Origin: Mesorhizobium sp. CA8
Lineage (GTDB): Bacteria > Pseudomonadota > Alphaproteobacteria > Rhizobiales > Rhizobiaceae
Assembly (NCBI RefSeq): GCF_020164955.1
Contig: NZ_JAIUHG010000021.1
Location: 59,990 to 123,989, forward strand
Direction of reading: 5' to 3'
Length of the DNA stretch: 64,000 nt
This document shows positions 1 to 8,674 of the stretch, in pieces. The notes beneath the pieces were generated by a model, which saw nothing but the letters and a program-made list of their open reading frames with translations, made no database searches and was not told where the DNA came from. Position numbers and translations under genes: made by a program. The first letter of the stretch is position 1. Every line of letters starts with the position of its first letter.

Positions 1-319
1 CCGCCCGGTGGATCGCGAGGCCGAAGCGGCGGCCGCGCCGCGCGTCGTAGCGGACCTCAAGCACGGTGCGCCCGCTCCTGGCGTCGGTGCCGTGCAGCCG
101 TTCGATGCGGCTGCCAAGCGAAAGGATCTCGTCGAGCAGGCCGAGATCGGCGAGCACGGTCAGCCCGGTTGGCTGCAGGATGAGGCCGGAGCCGACCGGC
201 TTCGGCGCGTCGAAGCGCTCGAAAATAGTGACCTTGTGCCCGGCTCGCTTGAGGTAAAGCGCTGCCGCCAGCCCGGCCGGCCCCGCCCCGGCAATCGCGA
301 TCTCGTAAGACTTGCCCAT
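1..319 (-). CDS. FAD-dependent monooxygenase/oxidoreductase, 3' end cut off by the window edge
   Basis: The reverse strand opens with ATG at 319 and stays open to base 1, giving about 106 residues of an unfinished protein. It begins MGKSYEIAIAGAGPAGLAAA, a classic Rossmann dinucleotide-binding fold with GxGxxG at residues 10-15. An acidic residue ends the second strand (VTIFERFDAPKPVGSGL), as in PHBH-type FAD monooxygenases such as UbiH or salicylate hydroxylase. The SGLILQPTG segment also fits that family. The substrate cannot be judged because the NADPH- and substrate-binding parts lie outside the window. The next gene on the same strand is an HxlR regulator 85 bp upstream, so the two could be co-transcribed, but nothing proves it. 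Confidence 0.8.
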   Translation of the reverse strand, partial: MGKSYEIAIAGAGPAGLAAALYLKRAGHKVTIFERFDAPKPVGSGLILQPTGLTVLADLGLLDEILSLGSRIERLHGTDARSGRTVLEVRYDARRGRRFGLAIHRA

Positions 320-404
320 CGGCCCCCCAACCCGACCCCTGCGGGGACAATCCCGCTTGGAACGCACCGGATCAATCGGGCGCTTTGACGCTTGTATCGA
401 GAGA

Positions 405-815
405 TCAGCCTTGGGCGGCGTCGAAGGCGGCGCGCGCACCGCGCACCGCGTCATGATTGAGTTCGGCCCATTGAACGAGCTGTTGCAGAGGCAGGAACAT
501 CGAGCGCCCAAGATCGGTCAAGCTGTATTCGACGCTTGGCGGCTTGGTCGGGAACACTTCGCGATGCACATAGCCGTCGCGCTGCAGGTCATAGAGCGTC
601 TGCGTCAGCATGCGCTGGGAGATGTCGGGAACCAGCCGCCGCAACTCGCCGAATCGGTAGGGTTTTTCTGCCAGTGCCATGACCAGCAACGAACTCCATT
701 TACCGCTGATGCCCTGGATGACGTCACGGACCGGGCAGTCTGCGAAATTGCCGCCGTTCGTCATGGCCTTATAGAGCTCGAGCTTGGCTTTCAGGTTGAA
801 GATCTTGCTGTCCAT
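405..815 (-). CDS. HxlR-family winged-helix transcriptional regulator
   Basis: This 136-residue protein carries the HxlR signature near its N-terminus: CPVRDVIQGISGKWSSLLVM, with the conserved cysteine followed by GKW. The winged helix continues through FGELRRLVPDISQRMLTQTL and a YSLTDLG wing. The frame is open to 908, but the ATG at 815 (MDSKIFNLKAKLELYK) gives the normal family length. HxlR proteins are small dimeric regulators that often respond to electrophiles or quinones through the cysteine. It is divergent from an NmrA-like NAD(P)H quinone reductase gene, the same pairing as ytfH/ytfG (qorB) in Escherichia coli, so that gene is its likely target. Whether it represses or activates cannot be seen. 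Confidence 0.88.
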   Translation of the reverse strand: MDSKIFNLKAKLELYKAMTNGGNFADCPVRDVIQGISGKWSSLLVMALAEKPYRFGELRRLVPDISQRMLTQTLYDLQRDGYVHREVFPTKPPSVEYSLTDLGRSMFLPLQQLVQWAELNHDAVRGARAAFDAAQG

Positions 816-925
816 GGCGACATCCGCTGATCGAATTCGGCCGGCCAGAGTGGTTCCCTGGCTGTGCCTACCTCCCGAAAAAATGCCTTCTTTACGGCTT
901 GGGGTCAATTCCTATTTTAGTGCTG

Positions 926-940
926 GTCTCTTTTTGAGAC
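926..940. promoter_or_regulatory. Inverted repeat, candidate HxlR operator
   Basis: GTCTC, five T and GAGAC form a perfect 5-bp inverted repeat, with further partial symmetry outside (TGGT on the left, ACCA on the right). It sits midway between the divergent HxlR and reductase genes, 44 bp before the reductase start. The position suits an operator controlling one or both promoters. Assignment to HxlR is inferred from position only. Confidence 0.4.
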
Positions 941-983
941 TACCAATCGATCCGCCCTCCGACGCAATTTTCAGGAACCTCCC

Positions 984-1877
984 ATGACCGAAACCCTTCT
1001 CGTCACCGGCGCCTCCGGCCAGCTTGGCCGCGCCGTCATCAATCACTTGCTCGAAGCGCAGAAAATTGCGCCAGCCAACATCATCGCCACCACGCGTAAC
1101 CCCGAAAACCTCGCCGATCTGGCTGCGCGGGGCATCGCTGTTAGAGCCGCCGACTTCGACGATATGGCTTCACTGGAAGAAGCGTTCAGGGGCGCCGACC
1201 GGGTGCTTATCATCTCGACCGGCGAGCTTGACCTGAAAAGCGACCGGCGTTTGAAACAACATCAGGCAGCGGTGGCGGCGGCCAAGACAGCAGGCGTCTC
1301 GCACCTGCTGTACACCTCGATGCCAAATCCCGAGCCGGGCTCGCCGGTGCTGTTTGCCGGCGACCACTACGGCACCGAGCAGGCGATCAAGGCAAGCGGC
1401 ATCCCCTACACCATCTTCCGCAACGGCTGGTATCAGGAGAACCTGTTCATGTCGCTGCCGCATGCCATTTCCTCGGGCAAGTGGTACACGTCGGCCGCCG
1501 ACGGGCGCGTCGCCCACGGCGCGCGCGACGATATGGCGGCCGCCATCGCCGCCGGCCTCGCATCCGGCTCCAAGGAAAGCCACATCTACACGCTGACCGG
1601 CCCGCAGGCCTACACCACGAACGAAATTGCAGCGCTGGTAAGCGAGGTGACCGGCAAGCCGCTGGAGGTCATCCAACTGCCGGACGAGGCGCTGACCGAA
1701 GGCGTCAAGGCGGCAGGCGTTCCCGAGGATTTCGCCCGCATCATCGTCTCCTTCGACGTCAACACCCGCGCCGGCCGCATAGGCGAGGTGACCGATGCCG
1801 TCGAAAGACTCTCGGGCCGCAAGCCGCGGACGCTGAAGCAGTTCCTCGAAGCGAATAAGACGGCCCTGCTCGGCTGA
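984..1877 (+). CDS. NmrA-like / quinone oxidoreductase 2-type NAD(P)H-binding protein
   Basis: The 297-residue protein starts with a Rossmann glycine motif, TGASGQLG at residues 8-15, and follows the atypical short-chain dehydrogenase pattern of the NmrA/QorB (YtfG) group. Other family features are VLIISTGELD, YTSMPNPEPGSPVLF and FRNGWYQENL. These proteins bind NADP(H), and the best studied members reduce quinones, although some only sense redox state. Length matches the family (about 285-300). The gene is divergent from an HxlR regulator, and the intergenic inverted repeat suggests co-regulation, plausibly by quinones or other electrophiles. It ends 147 bp before the 3' end of the convergent kup gene. 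Confidence 0.88.
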   Translation: MTETLLVTGASGQLGRAVINHLLEAQKIAPANIIATTRNPENLADLAARGIAVRAADFDDMASLEEAFRGADRVLIISTGELDLKSDRRLKQHQAAVAAAKTAGVSHLLYTSMPNPEPGSPVLFAGDHYGTEQAIKASGIPYTIFRNGWYQENLFMSLPHAISSGKWYTSAADGRVAHGARDDMAAAIAAGLASGSKESHIYTLTGPQAYTTNEIAALVSEVTGKPLEVIQLPDEALTEGVKAAGVPEDFARIIVSFDVNTRAGRIGEVTDAVERLSGRKPRTLKQFLEANKTALLG

Positions 1878-2023
1878 AGTCTGGCGCGCCTGGGAGATCG
1901 TTCCCCCGGGCGCGCTTCACTTCGATTTCTTGAGCATTCATCGGTCGCGACAAGCGCGTCTTCCCGCGATCGCGGCGCCAGCCGAGCAAGCGCCCGCCTG
2001 CCTCGGCACTGCTCCGCCAACCT

Positions 2024-2586
2024 GTCAGATAGCGACCTGCGTACCGATTTCGACCACGCGTCCGGTAGGGATCTGGAAGTACTCCGTCGCGTCCGCGGCC
2101 GTTCGCGCCAGGCCGATGAACAGCCGGTCCTGCCAGACCGGCATGCCGGAATTGGGTGAGGCCTTCAATGAGCGCCGCGACAGGAAGAAGGATGTCGTCA
2201 TGATGTCGAACTTCCATCCCTGCTTGCGGCAGATAGCCAAGGCGCGCGGAATGTTGGGCTGCTCCATATAGCCGAAAGTCAGCGTCACGCGCATGAAAAG
2301 CTCGTTGACGGTTTCCAGCTTGACGCGCTCGCTGTCGGGCACAACCGGCTGCGGCGCCGTCACCACCGACAGGATGACGTTCTTTTCGTGCAGCACCTTG
2401 TAATGCTTCAGGCTGTGCATCAGCGCCGTCGGCGCGCTCAGCGGATCGCTGGTCAGGAACACAGCGGTGCCCGAGACCAGCTGCGGCTTCTTCTTCAACA
2501 GGTTCGCCGCCAGGAAATCGAGCGGGATTTCGTTGCGGCGGGTCTTGTCGAACAGATAGCGGCTGCCGCGCACCCAGGTCCACATG
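2024..2586 (-). repeat. Downstream copy of a 0.56-kb near-identical tract shared by the two kup genes
   Basis: This tract, covering the last 182 codons and stop of the downstream kup gene, matches 4091-4653 at a constant offset of 2067 bp. I count four substitutions between 2041 and 2560 and a few more at each boundary. Outside the tract the two genes diverge strongly. A sharp edge at 2586 is the signature of recent gene conversion or unequal recombination rather than selection alone. Confidence 0.9.
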
Positions 2587-3944
2587 CCGAGGATGATGGC
2601 GAAGGCGACCGCGAGCGAGGCCCAACCGCCCTCGAACACCTTGACGATGTTGGAGGCGAAGAAGCCGATGTCGATGAAAGCAAACAGCACGGTCAGCACC
2701 ACGGCTCGCCACAGCGGCCATTTCCAGATGCGGGCCATGACCACGAAAAGGAGCACGGTCGTCACCAGCATGTTGCCGGTGACCGAAATGCCATAGGCTG
2801 AGGCGAGCTTGCTGGACTCGCCGAAGCCAACCACCAGCAGCATCACCACCAGCGCCAGCAGCATGTTGACACGCGGCATATAAACCTGGCCGGACTGCTT
2901 TTCCGACGTATGCAGGATTTCGAGCCGCGGCAGCATGTTGAGCTGCACCGCCTGCCGCGTCAGCGAATAGGCGCCGGAGATGACCGCCTGGCTGGCGATG
3001 ACGGTCGCCGCCGTCGCCAGCACCACCATCGGGACGAGCGCCCAGCCCTCGTTCATTTCGAAGAACGGATGGCCGACCATGCCGCCCTTGGCGAGCACAT
3101 AGGCGCCCTGCCCGGCATAGTTCAGGAGCAGGCAGGGAAAGACGATCGCCAGCCACGCCAGCACGATCGGCTTGCGGCCGAAATGGCCAAGGTCGGCATA
3201 AAGCGCCTCGGCGCCGGTGACCGCCAGGAAGATCGCGCCGATGGTGACGAAGGCGACGTCGGGCGAGTGGATCAGGAAGGCAACAATGTAATGCGGGCTG
3301 ATCGCCCACAGTATCTCCGGATCGGCAATGATGTGGTTCAGCCCGGAAAGACCTATTGCCAGGAACCAGACGGCCGTGATCGGACCGAAGATCATGGCCA
3401 CGCCGCCCGTGCCGAACCGTTGCACGGCAAACAGGATGGCGAGGATGAGCAGGGTCAGTGGAACGACATAGGGCTGGAAGGCCGGCGTGACGACATTCAT
3501 GCCTTCGACCGCCGACAGCACCGAGATGGCCGGCGTGATGACGGCGTCGCCGAAAAACAGCGACGCTCCGGCAATGCCGACCGCAAGGATGATTGCCGAG
3601 CGGCTCGAAAAACTGCTGCGCGCAAGCGCCATCAGCGACAGCACGCCGCCCTCGCCGCGGTTGTCGGCACGCAGGACGAACATGATGTATTTGATCGTGA
3701 CGATGATCGTCAGCGACCAGATGATCAAGGACAGCACGCCCAGAATGTCGCCGCGATCGGCGGCCGCGCCGCGCGAGGACGCCACCAACGCTTCGCGAAA
3801 CGCGTAGATCGGGCTGGTGCCGATATCGCCATAGACGATGCCCAGTGCGCCAAGCATGAGAACCTTGGTGCTGTGCTGCTCGATTTCCGCGTGGCTCGAT
3901 TGGTCGACGGGCTCTGCGTCTGCACTACCATTGGCAAGGGCCAT
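2025..3944 (-). CDS. kup: Kup-family low-affinity potassium transporter (downstream copy)
   Basis: The protein is 639 residues, the usual Kup/HAK length. It begins with the family signature (KVLMLGALGIVYGDIGTSPI) and has about twelve hydrophobic segments up to residue 455, followed by a soluble C-terminal domain. Kup proteins carry K+ into the cell, probably with protons. I chose the ATG at 3944 because GGAG lies eight bases upstream; an in-frame GTG at 3953 would sit too close to it. A second kup gene lies 147 bp upstream on the same strand, so they may form an operon. The C-terminal 182 residues (from RGSRYLFD) are identical to those of the neighbour, while the membrane part is clearly diverged. 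Confidence 0.95.
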   Translation of the reverse strand: MALANGSADAEPVDQSSHAEIEQHSTKVLMLGALGIVYGDIGTSPIYAFREALVASSRGAAADRGDILGVLSLIIWSLTIIVTIKYIMFVLRADNRGEGGVLSLMALARSSFSSRSAIILAVGIAGASLFFGDAVITPAISVLSAVEGMNVVTPAFQPYVVPLTLLILAILFAVQRFGTGGVAMIFGPITAVWFLAIGLSGLNHIIADPEILWAISPHYIVAFLIHSPDVAFVTIGAIFLAVTGAEALYADLGHFGRKPIVLAWLAIVFPCLLLNYAGQGAYVLAKGGMVGHPFFEMNEGWALVPMVVLATAATVIASQAVISGAYSLTRQAVQLNMLPRLEILHTSEKQSGQVYMPRVNMLLALVVMLLVVGFGESSKLASAYGISVTGNMLVTTVLLFVVMARIWKWPLWRAVVLTVLFAFIDIGFFASNIVKVFEGGWASLAVAFAIILGMWTWVRGSRYLFDKTRRNEIPLDFLAANLLKKKPQLVSGTAVFLTSDPLSAPTALMHSLKHYKVLHEKNVILSVVTAPQPVVPDSERVKLETVNELFMRVTLTFGYMEQPNIPRALAICRKQGWKFDIMTTSFFLSRRSLKASPNSGMPVWQDRLFIGLARTAADATEYFQIPTGRVVEIGTQVAI

Positions 3945-4090
3945 GGACGACACTCCGATAAAACGCGCGGTGCTCTACGCTTGCTGCAGTGCAATATCAA
4001 GTGCCCTGACGTAAGGGCTCCCATGCCGCCGACGCACGGCTTCAAGTTTTACGGAACGGCCGGACCTCTTCGTCCGGCGAAATCGGTCTC

Positions 4091-4653
4091 GTCAGATTGC
4101 GACCTGAGTACCGATTTCGACCACGCGTCCGGTAGGGATCTGGAAGTACTCCGTCGCGTCCGCGGCCGTTCGCGCCAGGCCGATGAACAGCCGGTCCTGC
4201 CAGACCGGCATGCCGGAATTGGGTGAGGCCTTCAATGAGCGCCGCGACAGGAAGAAGGATGTCGTCATGATGTCGAACTTCCAACCCTGCTTGCGGCAGA
4301 TGGCCAAGGCGCGCGGAATGTTGGGCTGCTCCATATAGCCGAAAGTCAGCGTCACGCGCATGAACAGCTCGTTGACGGTTTCCAGCTTGACGCGCTCGCT
4401 GTCGGGCACAACCGGCTGCGGCGCCGTCACCACCGACAGGATGACGTTCTTTTCATGCAGCACCTTGTAATGCTTCAGGCTGTGCATCAGCGCCGTCGGC
4501 GCGCTCAGCGGATCGCTGGTCAGGAACACAGCGGTGCCCGAGACCAGCTGCGGCTTCTTCTTCAACAGGTTCGCCGCCAGGAAATCGAGCGGGATTTCGT
4601 TGCGGCGGGTCTTGTCGAACAAATAGCGGCTGCCGCGGATCCAGGTCCACATG
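4091..4653 (-). repeat. Upstream copy of the near-identical kup tract
   Basis: This is the partner of 2024-2586. It contains the 3' third of the upstream kup gene and its stop codon. Identity begins within a few bases of the stop and ends abruptly in the codons just before RGSRYLFD. Confidence 0.9.
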
Positions 4654-6002
4654 ATCAGCCCCATGATCGAGGCAACCGTGATCGACACCCAGCCGCCCTC
4701 GACGATCTTGACCACATTGGCCGAGAAGAAGCCGAGATCGATGACGCCGAACAGCAATGCCAACGCCAGTGCGGCCGCAACCTGCCATTTCCAGAGCCAG
4801 CGCATCACCACGAACAGCAGGATCGTCGTCATCAGCATCTCTCCGGTCACCGAAATGCCGTAAGCGGAGGCAAGCGCGCTCGAGCTGCCGAAGCCCACGA
4901 CCAGAAGCATCACGCCGAGCGCGACCAGAAGGTTGACCCTCGGCATGTAGATCTGGCCGCTCTGCATCTCGGAGGTGTGCTGCACCTCGATGCGGGGCAG
5001 AAGGTTGAGCTGCACCGCCTGCCTTGTCAGCGAGAAGGCGCCGGAAATGACAGCCTGGCTGGCGATGACCGTGGCCGCCGTCGCCAGCCCGACCATCGGC
5101 ATCAGCGCCCATCCGGGCAGCATCTGGAAGAATGGGTTGGTGGGCTTGCCGCCATGCGAGAGCACGAAGGCGCCCTGCCCGAAATAATTCAAGAGCAGGC
5201 AAGGAAAGACGATTGCGAACCAGGCCATCACGATGGGCTTGCGGCCGAAATGGCCAAGGTCGACATAGAGCGCCTCGGCGCCGGTGACCGCCAGGAACAC
5301 GGCGCCCACGGTGACGAACGCGCCTGTCGGCGTGGTGGCCAGGTAGTAGATCGCGTAATAGGGATTGATCGCCAGGAAAACGGACGGGTCGTCGACGATA
5401 TGATAGACGCCGGCCGCGCCGATCGCCACGAACCACGTCGCAGTCACGGGCCCGAACACCGCCGCCACCTTGCCGGTGCCGAAGCGCTGCACCGCGAAAA
5501 GCACGGCCAGGATGACCAGGGTGATCGGCACCACATAGGCATCCAACGCCGGCGTGACGACTTCCAGGCCTTCTACCGCCGACAGCACCGAGATCGCCGG
5601 CGTGATGATCGAATCACCGAAGAACAGCGCTGCCCCGCAAAGGCCGATCACCAGGATAAGGCGTGAACCAGGCGGGTAGGCGCTGCGCGCCAGCGACATC
5701 AGCGACAGCGTGCCGCCCTCGCCCTTGTTGTCGGCCCTTAGCACGAAGGCGACATATTTGATCGTGACGATGATGGTGAGTGCCCAGACGATCAGCGACA
5801 GCACGCCGAGCACATCGTGGCGGGCGACCGAGCTCGACGAGGCATGCAGCGCCTCGCGGAAGGCGTAGATCGGGCTCGTGCCGATGTCGCCATAGACGAC
5901 GCCCAGCGCGCCAAGCATGAGCACCTTGGTGCTGTGCTGCCGTTCGGTTTCGGCATGGCCCGAGCGTTCGAGAGATTCCGTTTCGCCGGCGTTGGCTAGC
6001 AC
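4092..6002 (-). CDS. kup: Kup-family low-affinity potassium transporter (upstream copy)
   Basis: A second Kup protein of about 636 residues with the same architecture: signature KVLMLGALGVVYGDIGTSPI near residue 30, roughly twelve membrane segments, then a cytoplasmic C-terminal domain. No ATG exists before the signature. I favour GTG at 6002 because the resulting N-terminus (LANAGETES) aligns with the ATG start of the neighbour (ALANGSADA) and GGGG lies six bases upstream; GTG at 6014 is the alternative. Tandem kup genes are common in rhizobia and may give expression or affinity diversity. The last 182 residues are identical to the neighbour's. pdxJ lies 89 bp upstream on the same strand. 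Confidence 0.95.
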   Translation of the reverse strand: MLANAGETESLERSGHAETERQHSTKVLMLGALGVVYGDIGTSPIYAFREALHASSSSVARHDVLGVLSLIVWALTIIVTIKYVAFVLRADNKGEGGTLSLMSLARSAYPPGSRLILVIGLCGAALFFGDSIITPAISVLSAVEGLEVVTPALDAYVVPITLVILAVLFAVQRFGTGKVAAVFGPVTATWFVAIGAAGVYHIVDDPSVFLAINPYYAIYYLATTPTGAFVTVGAVFLAVTGAEALYVDLGHFGRKPIVMAWFAIVFPCLLLNYFGQGAFVLSHGGKPTNPFFQMLPGWALMPMVGLATAATVIASQAVISGAFSLTRQAVQLNLLPRIEVQHTSEMQSGQIYMPRVNLLVALGVMLLVVGFGSSSALASAYGISVTGEMLMTTILLFVVMRWLWKWQVAAALALALLFGVIDLGFFSANVVKIVEGGWVSITVASIMGLIMWTWIRGSRYLFDKTRRNEIPLDFLAANLLKKKPQLVSGTAVFLTSDPLSAPTALMHSLKHYKVLHEKNVILSVVTAPQPVVPDSERVKLETVNELFMRVTLTFGYMEQPNIPRALAICRKQGWKFDIMTTSFFLSRRSLKASPNSGMPVWQDRLFIGLARTAADATEYFQIPTGRVVEIGTQVAI

Positions 6003-6091
6003 TATGAACCCCACTTCACCGGATTCGTCACGCTCCGAGCTCGCCGCAACGCGCGGGACGCACCAAGACTGCCGAAACTACGCAAGGCGCC

Positions 6092-6832
6092 CTACCATCC
6101 GCAGGCCTTCAAGAACCGCCCGACCGTGCCGGCCATGCCATACTCGAGCGCATCCGCTGTCAACCCATGTCCGATCGATACTTCGGCCAATGCCGGGATG
6201 CGTTTGGCCAATGCCGGCAGGTTTTTCACGGTCAGATCGTGGCCGGCATTGACGCCGAGCCCGGCCTTGAGTGCGGCATCGGCGGTTTTTCCCAGTCTTT
6301 CCAGTTCTTTCGCCGCCTTTGCGGAATCGGAATGGAAACCTCCATATGGCCCGGTATAGAGCTCGATGCGGTCGGCGCCGGTGTCGCGAGCCGCGTTGAC
6401 CCCGTCCGGATCCGCGTCGGAGAACAGCGACACGCGGAAGCCGCCTTTCTTCAACCGCTTGACGATTGGAGTGAGGAACGCCGCCTGGGCGACGAAGTTC
6501 CAGCCATGGTCGGAAGTCGCCTGCGCCGGGTCGTCCGGCACCAGCGTCACTTGCTCGGGCTGGTTCTTTTCGACAAGCGCCAGGAAATCCTCGGTCGGAT
6601 AGCCCTCGATGTTGAACTCCGCGCCCGGAAACTCGTCGTCGATCAGCGCCCTGATCTCCGGCAGGTCGGAATGCCTGGTGTGCCGCCCGTCGGGCCTCGG
6701 ATGCACCGTCAGCCCATGCGCGCCGGCGGCAAGCGCAATGCGGCCAAGTCCGGTGATGCTCGGCCATGGCAGGTCACGTCGGTTGCGCAGCACGGCGATG
6801 GCGTTGAGATTGACCGAAAGCTTAGCAGGCAT
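6092..6832 (-). CDS. pdxJ: Pyridoxine 5'-phosphate synthase
   Basis: PdxJ condenses 1-deoxy-D-xylulose 5-phosphate with 3-amino-2-oxopropyl phosphate to make pyridoxine 5'-phosphate, the last ring-forming step of the DXP-dependent vitamin B6 pathway in the cytosol. The 246-residue protein has the family N-terminus (PAKLSVNLNAIAVLRNRRD), the HPRPDGRHTR phosphate-binding segment, EFNIEGYPT, and the C-terminal VNAGHDLTVKNL and VSIGHGLTADAL motifs. The length is normal. The ATG at 6830-6832 is the only good start. It is followed on the same strand by the kup pair; no other B6 gene is nearby. Confidence 0.95.
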   Translation of the reverse strand: MPAKLSVNLNAIAVLRNRRDLPWPSITGLGRIALAAGAHGLTVHPRPDGRHTRHSDLPEIRALIDDEFPGAEFNIEGYPTEDFLALVEKNQPEQVTLVPDDPAQATSDHGWNFVAQAAFLTPIVKRLKKGGFRVSLFSDADPDGVNAARDTGADRIELYTGPYGGFHSDSAKAAKELERLGKTADAALKAGLGVNAGHDLTVKNLPALAKRIPALAEVSIGHGLTADALEYGMAGTVGRFLKACGW

Positions 6833-6942
6833 GAGCTGGGGTCCAGTGGATCGGCGGGCATCTATACCGCCTTTAACGGGAACAGATAGAGGGTTTCGCG
6901 TGTTCCAGGGGATAGTTGGAGGCTAAACCTCTCTGTTTCAAC

Positions 6943-6986
6943 GCAATTCCGGACGGAAAACCGCGTCGTACTTTTCTTGGAATTGC
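6943..6986 (-). repeat. Rhizobial intergenic palindromic element, family 1 (short form)
   Basis: GCAATTCC at 6943-6950 and GGAATTGC at 6979-6986 bound a 44-bp stem-loop. On the minus strand the interior reads AAGAAAAGTACGACGCGG then TTTTCCGTCC. The same ends and interior recur, with a 23-base extension, at 32959 and 55554. The element covers the TTG that could otherwise extend the next gene, which supports the GTG start at 7007. Confidence 0.7.
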
Positions 6987-7006
6987 TCGAGCGCAAGGAT
7001 TTACCA

Positions 7007-7402
7007 GTGAATTTTCTCGAAGCCGTGCCGGCGATCCGCCGCATCGAGACCAACCGCGACGCGCTTTTCGCCATCGACGTCGTCGGCGATGTCTCACCGG
7101 CCGATGCGGAAAACCTGTTCGGCCTGCTGGAGGCCGCCTACGCGCTGCATCCGAGGATCGACGTGCTGGTCAGGCTAACCGACGAGGAAAGCGTCGACTG
7201 GGCCAACATTTCGAAGGACACGCTCCGGCAGGGAGTCGCCGACGCGATGGAACATGTCGTGCGCTGCGCCGTCATCGGCGAGCCGAGTTGGGCCTCCCTC
7301 GTAGCCGGCGTGTTCCCGAAGACGCTGCCTTTCGAATTCAGGCGCTTCGATGTCGATGACGAGCAAGCCGCCTGGCAGTGGCTTGGCGCAAGGCCGATAT
7401 GA
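7007..7402 (+). CDS. SpoIIAA/STAS-like protein
   Basis: This 131-residue cytosolic protein resembles the SpoIIAA-like (DUF3478) branch of the STAS fold. The pattern is a strand near the N-terminus (FAIDVVGDVSPADAENLFGLLE), a central LVRLTDEESVDW and a C-terminal VAGVFPKTLPFEFRRFDVDDEQAAWQWL, where DEQAAWQWL is typical of the group. I start at GTG 7007 because AAGGA lies seven bases upstream; a TTG at 6977 falls within a dispersed repeat. Function is unknown; relatives bind lipids or act as phospho-independent partners in other bacteria. It converges on the helicase gene with a 12-bp gap. Confidence 0.75.
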   Translation: MNFLEAVPAIRRIETNRDALFAIDVVGDVSPADAENLFGLLEAAYALHPRIDVLVRLTDEESVDWANISKDTLRQGVADAMEHVVRCAVIGEPSWASLVAGVFPKTLPFEFRRFDVDDEQAAWQWLGARPI

Positions 7403-7414
7403 CATTCGCAAGCG

Positions 7415-8542
7415 TCAGCGCACCACTGTCAGCCGCTCGACGGCACGGGTGATTGCGGTATAGAGCCAGCGCTGCCTGGTTTCCTTGAACGCCCAACTCT
7501 CGTCGAACAGCACCACGTCGTTCCACTGCGAGCCCTGCGCCTTGTGCACGGTCAAAGCGTAACCATAGTCGAAATCGTCGAAGCGCTTCTTCTGCTGCCA
7601 GGGGATTTCGGCATCCGGATCCTCGAACGCCGCCTTGAGCAGCTTGATCTTGGCGACGCCGCGGTCGGGGTCGTCCTCTTCCGGCGAGACCAGAAGGTTG
7701 ATGCCAGGCTTCACCGTCTCGCGCGACGAGGTCATCACCTTCCACAACGAACCGTTGAGCAGCCCTTTGGCCGGGTCGTTGCGCAGGCAGACCAGCTTGT
7801 CGCCGGCTTGCGGGAAATCGGCGTTGAAACCCTTCAGCTCGCGCAGCCTTTGATTGTAGCGCCGGCGCGTGCGGTTGGTGCCGACCAGCACCTGGTCGGC
7901 CTTGAGCACCAGTTCCTGGTTGACTGCTTCCCTGCCGATCACCTGCGCCGTGCCGTAGTCGCCATGCATGAATTCGCGGCCCTCGCGCACGTCGAGCGCC
8001 AGCCGGATGATCGGATTGTCCCGCGCCTGGCGGTGGATTTCCGTCAACAGCACATCGGGTTCGTGCTCGGTGAAGAAGCCGCCGCCCGAAATCGGCGGCA
8101 GCTGCGCCGGATCGCCGAGCACCAGGATCGGCGTGCCGAAACTCTGCAGGTCGCGCCCGAGCTGCTCGTCGACCATCGAGCATTCGTCGATGACGACGAG
8201 CTTGGCGCGCGAAATCGGGCTTTGCCGGTTGAGCGAGAAGGTCGGCGACATCGATGTCTTGCCGGTCACCTCGTCCTCGACCGATTCCTCACCTTTCGGC
8301 CTGTAGATCAGCGAATGGATGGTGCGGGCGTTGGTCGCCCCTTTCGAGCGCAGCACCTGCGCCGCCTTGCCGGTGAAGGCGGCGAACTGCACCTGGCCGT
8401 CGACATGCTCGGCGAAATAGCGCGCCAGCGTCGTCTTGCCGGTGCCGGCATAGCCGAACAGCCGAAACACCTGCGGCCGGCCCTCTTTGAGCCAACGCCC
8501 GACCGCCTTCAGAGCCTCATCCTGCTGGGGAGAAAATTCCAT
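7415..8542 (-). CDS. RecD-like superfamily 1 DNA helicase / ATP-dependent exonuclease subunit
   Basis: The protein is about 375 residues. Walker A is GYAGTGKTT near residue 29, Walker B is LVVIDECSMVD, and GDPAQLPPI forms motif III. The C-terminal UvrD-like part ends with TVHKAQGSQW and YTAITRAVERLTVV, the RecD/TraA-like motifs V and VI. These stand-alone RecD relatives unwind DNA 5' to 3', and their physiological role in Alphaproteobacteria is not settled. I start at the ATG at 8542 (MEFSPQQDEALKAV) since the segment before it has no domain character; no clear ribosome site is visible there. It follows the nitrile hydratase operon by 132 bp on the same strand. Confidence 0.87.
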   Translation of the reverse strand: MEFSPQQDEALKAVGRWLKEGRPQVFRLFGYAGTGKTTLARYFAEHVDGQVQFAAFTGKAAQVLRSKGATNARTIHSLIYRPKGEESVEDEVTGKTSMSPTFSLNRQSPISRAKLVVIDECSMVDEQLGRDLQSFGTPILVLGDPAQLPPISGGGFFTEHEPDVLLTEIHRQARDNPIIRLALDVREGREFMHGDYGTAQVIGREAVNQELVLKADQVLVGTNRTRRRYNQRLRELKGFNADFPQAGDKLVCLRNDPAKGLLNGSLWKVMTSSRETVKPGINLLVSPEEDDPDRGVAKIKLLKAAFEDPDAEIPWQQKKRFDDFDYGYALTVHKAQGSQWNDVVLFDESWAFKETRQRWLYTAITRAVERLTVVR

Positions 8543-8674
8543 CAGTGCGACAGACCGGATTCGCTGACGAAAGACAAGATTGGCCGCCATATCGGCCGTT
8601 GCCGGCTGCGAGCGCCAGCCTCGACAACTCAGGCTATCAGCCACAAACCGGAACGTAAAGAGAACAAAGACGAT

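Noticed and set aside
6977..7006. Upstream TTG start for the STAS-like protein
   Set aside because: It lies in the right arm of a dispersed repeat; GTG 7007 has a well-placed AAGGA.
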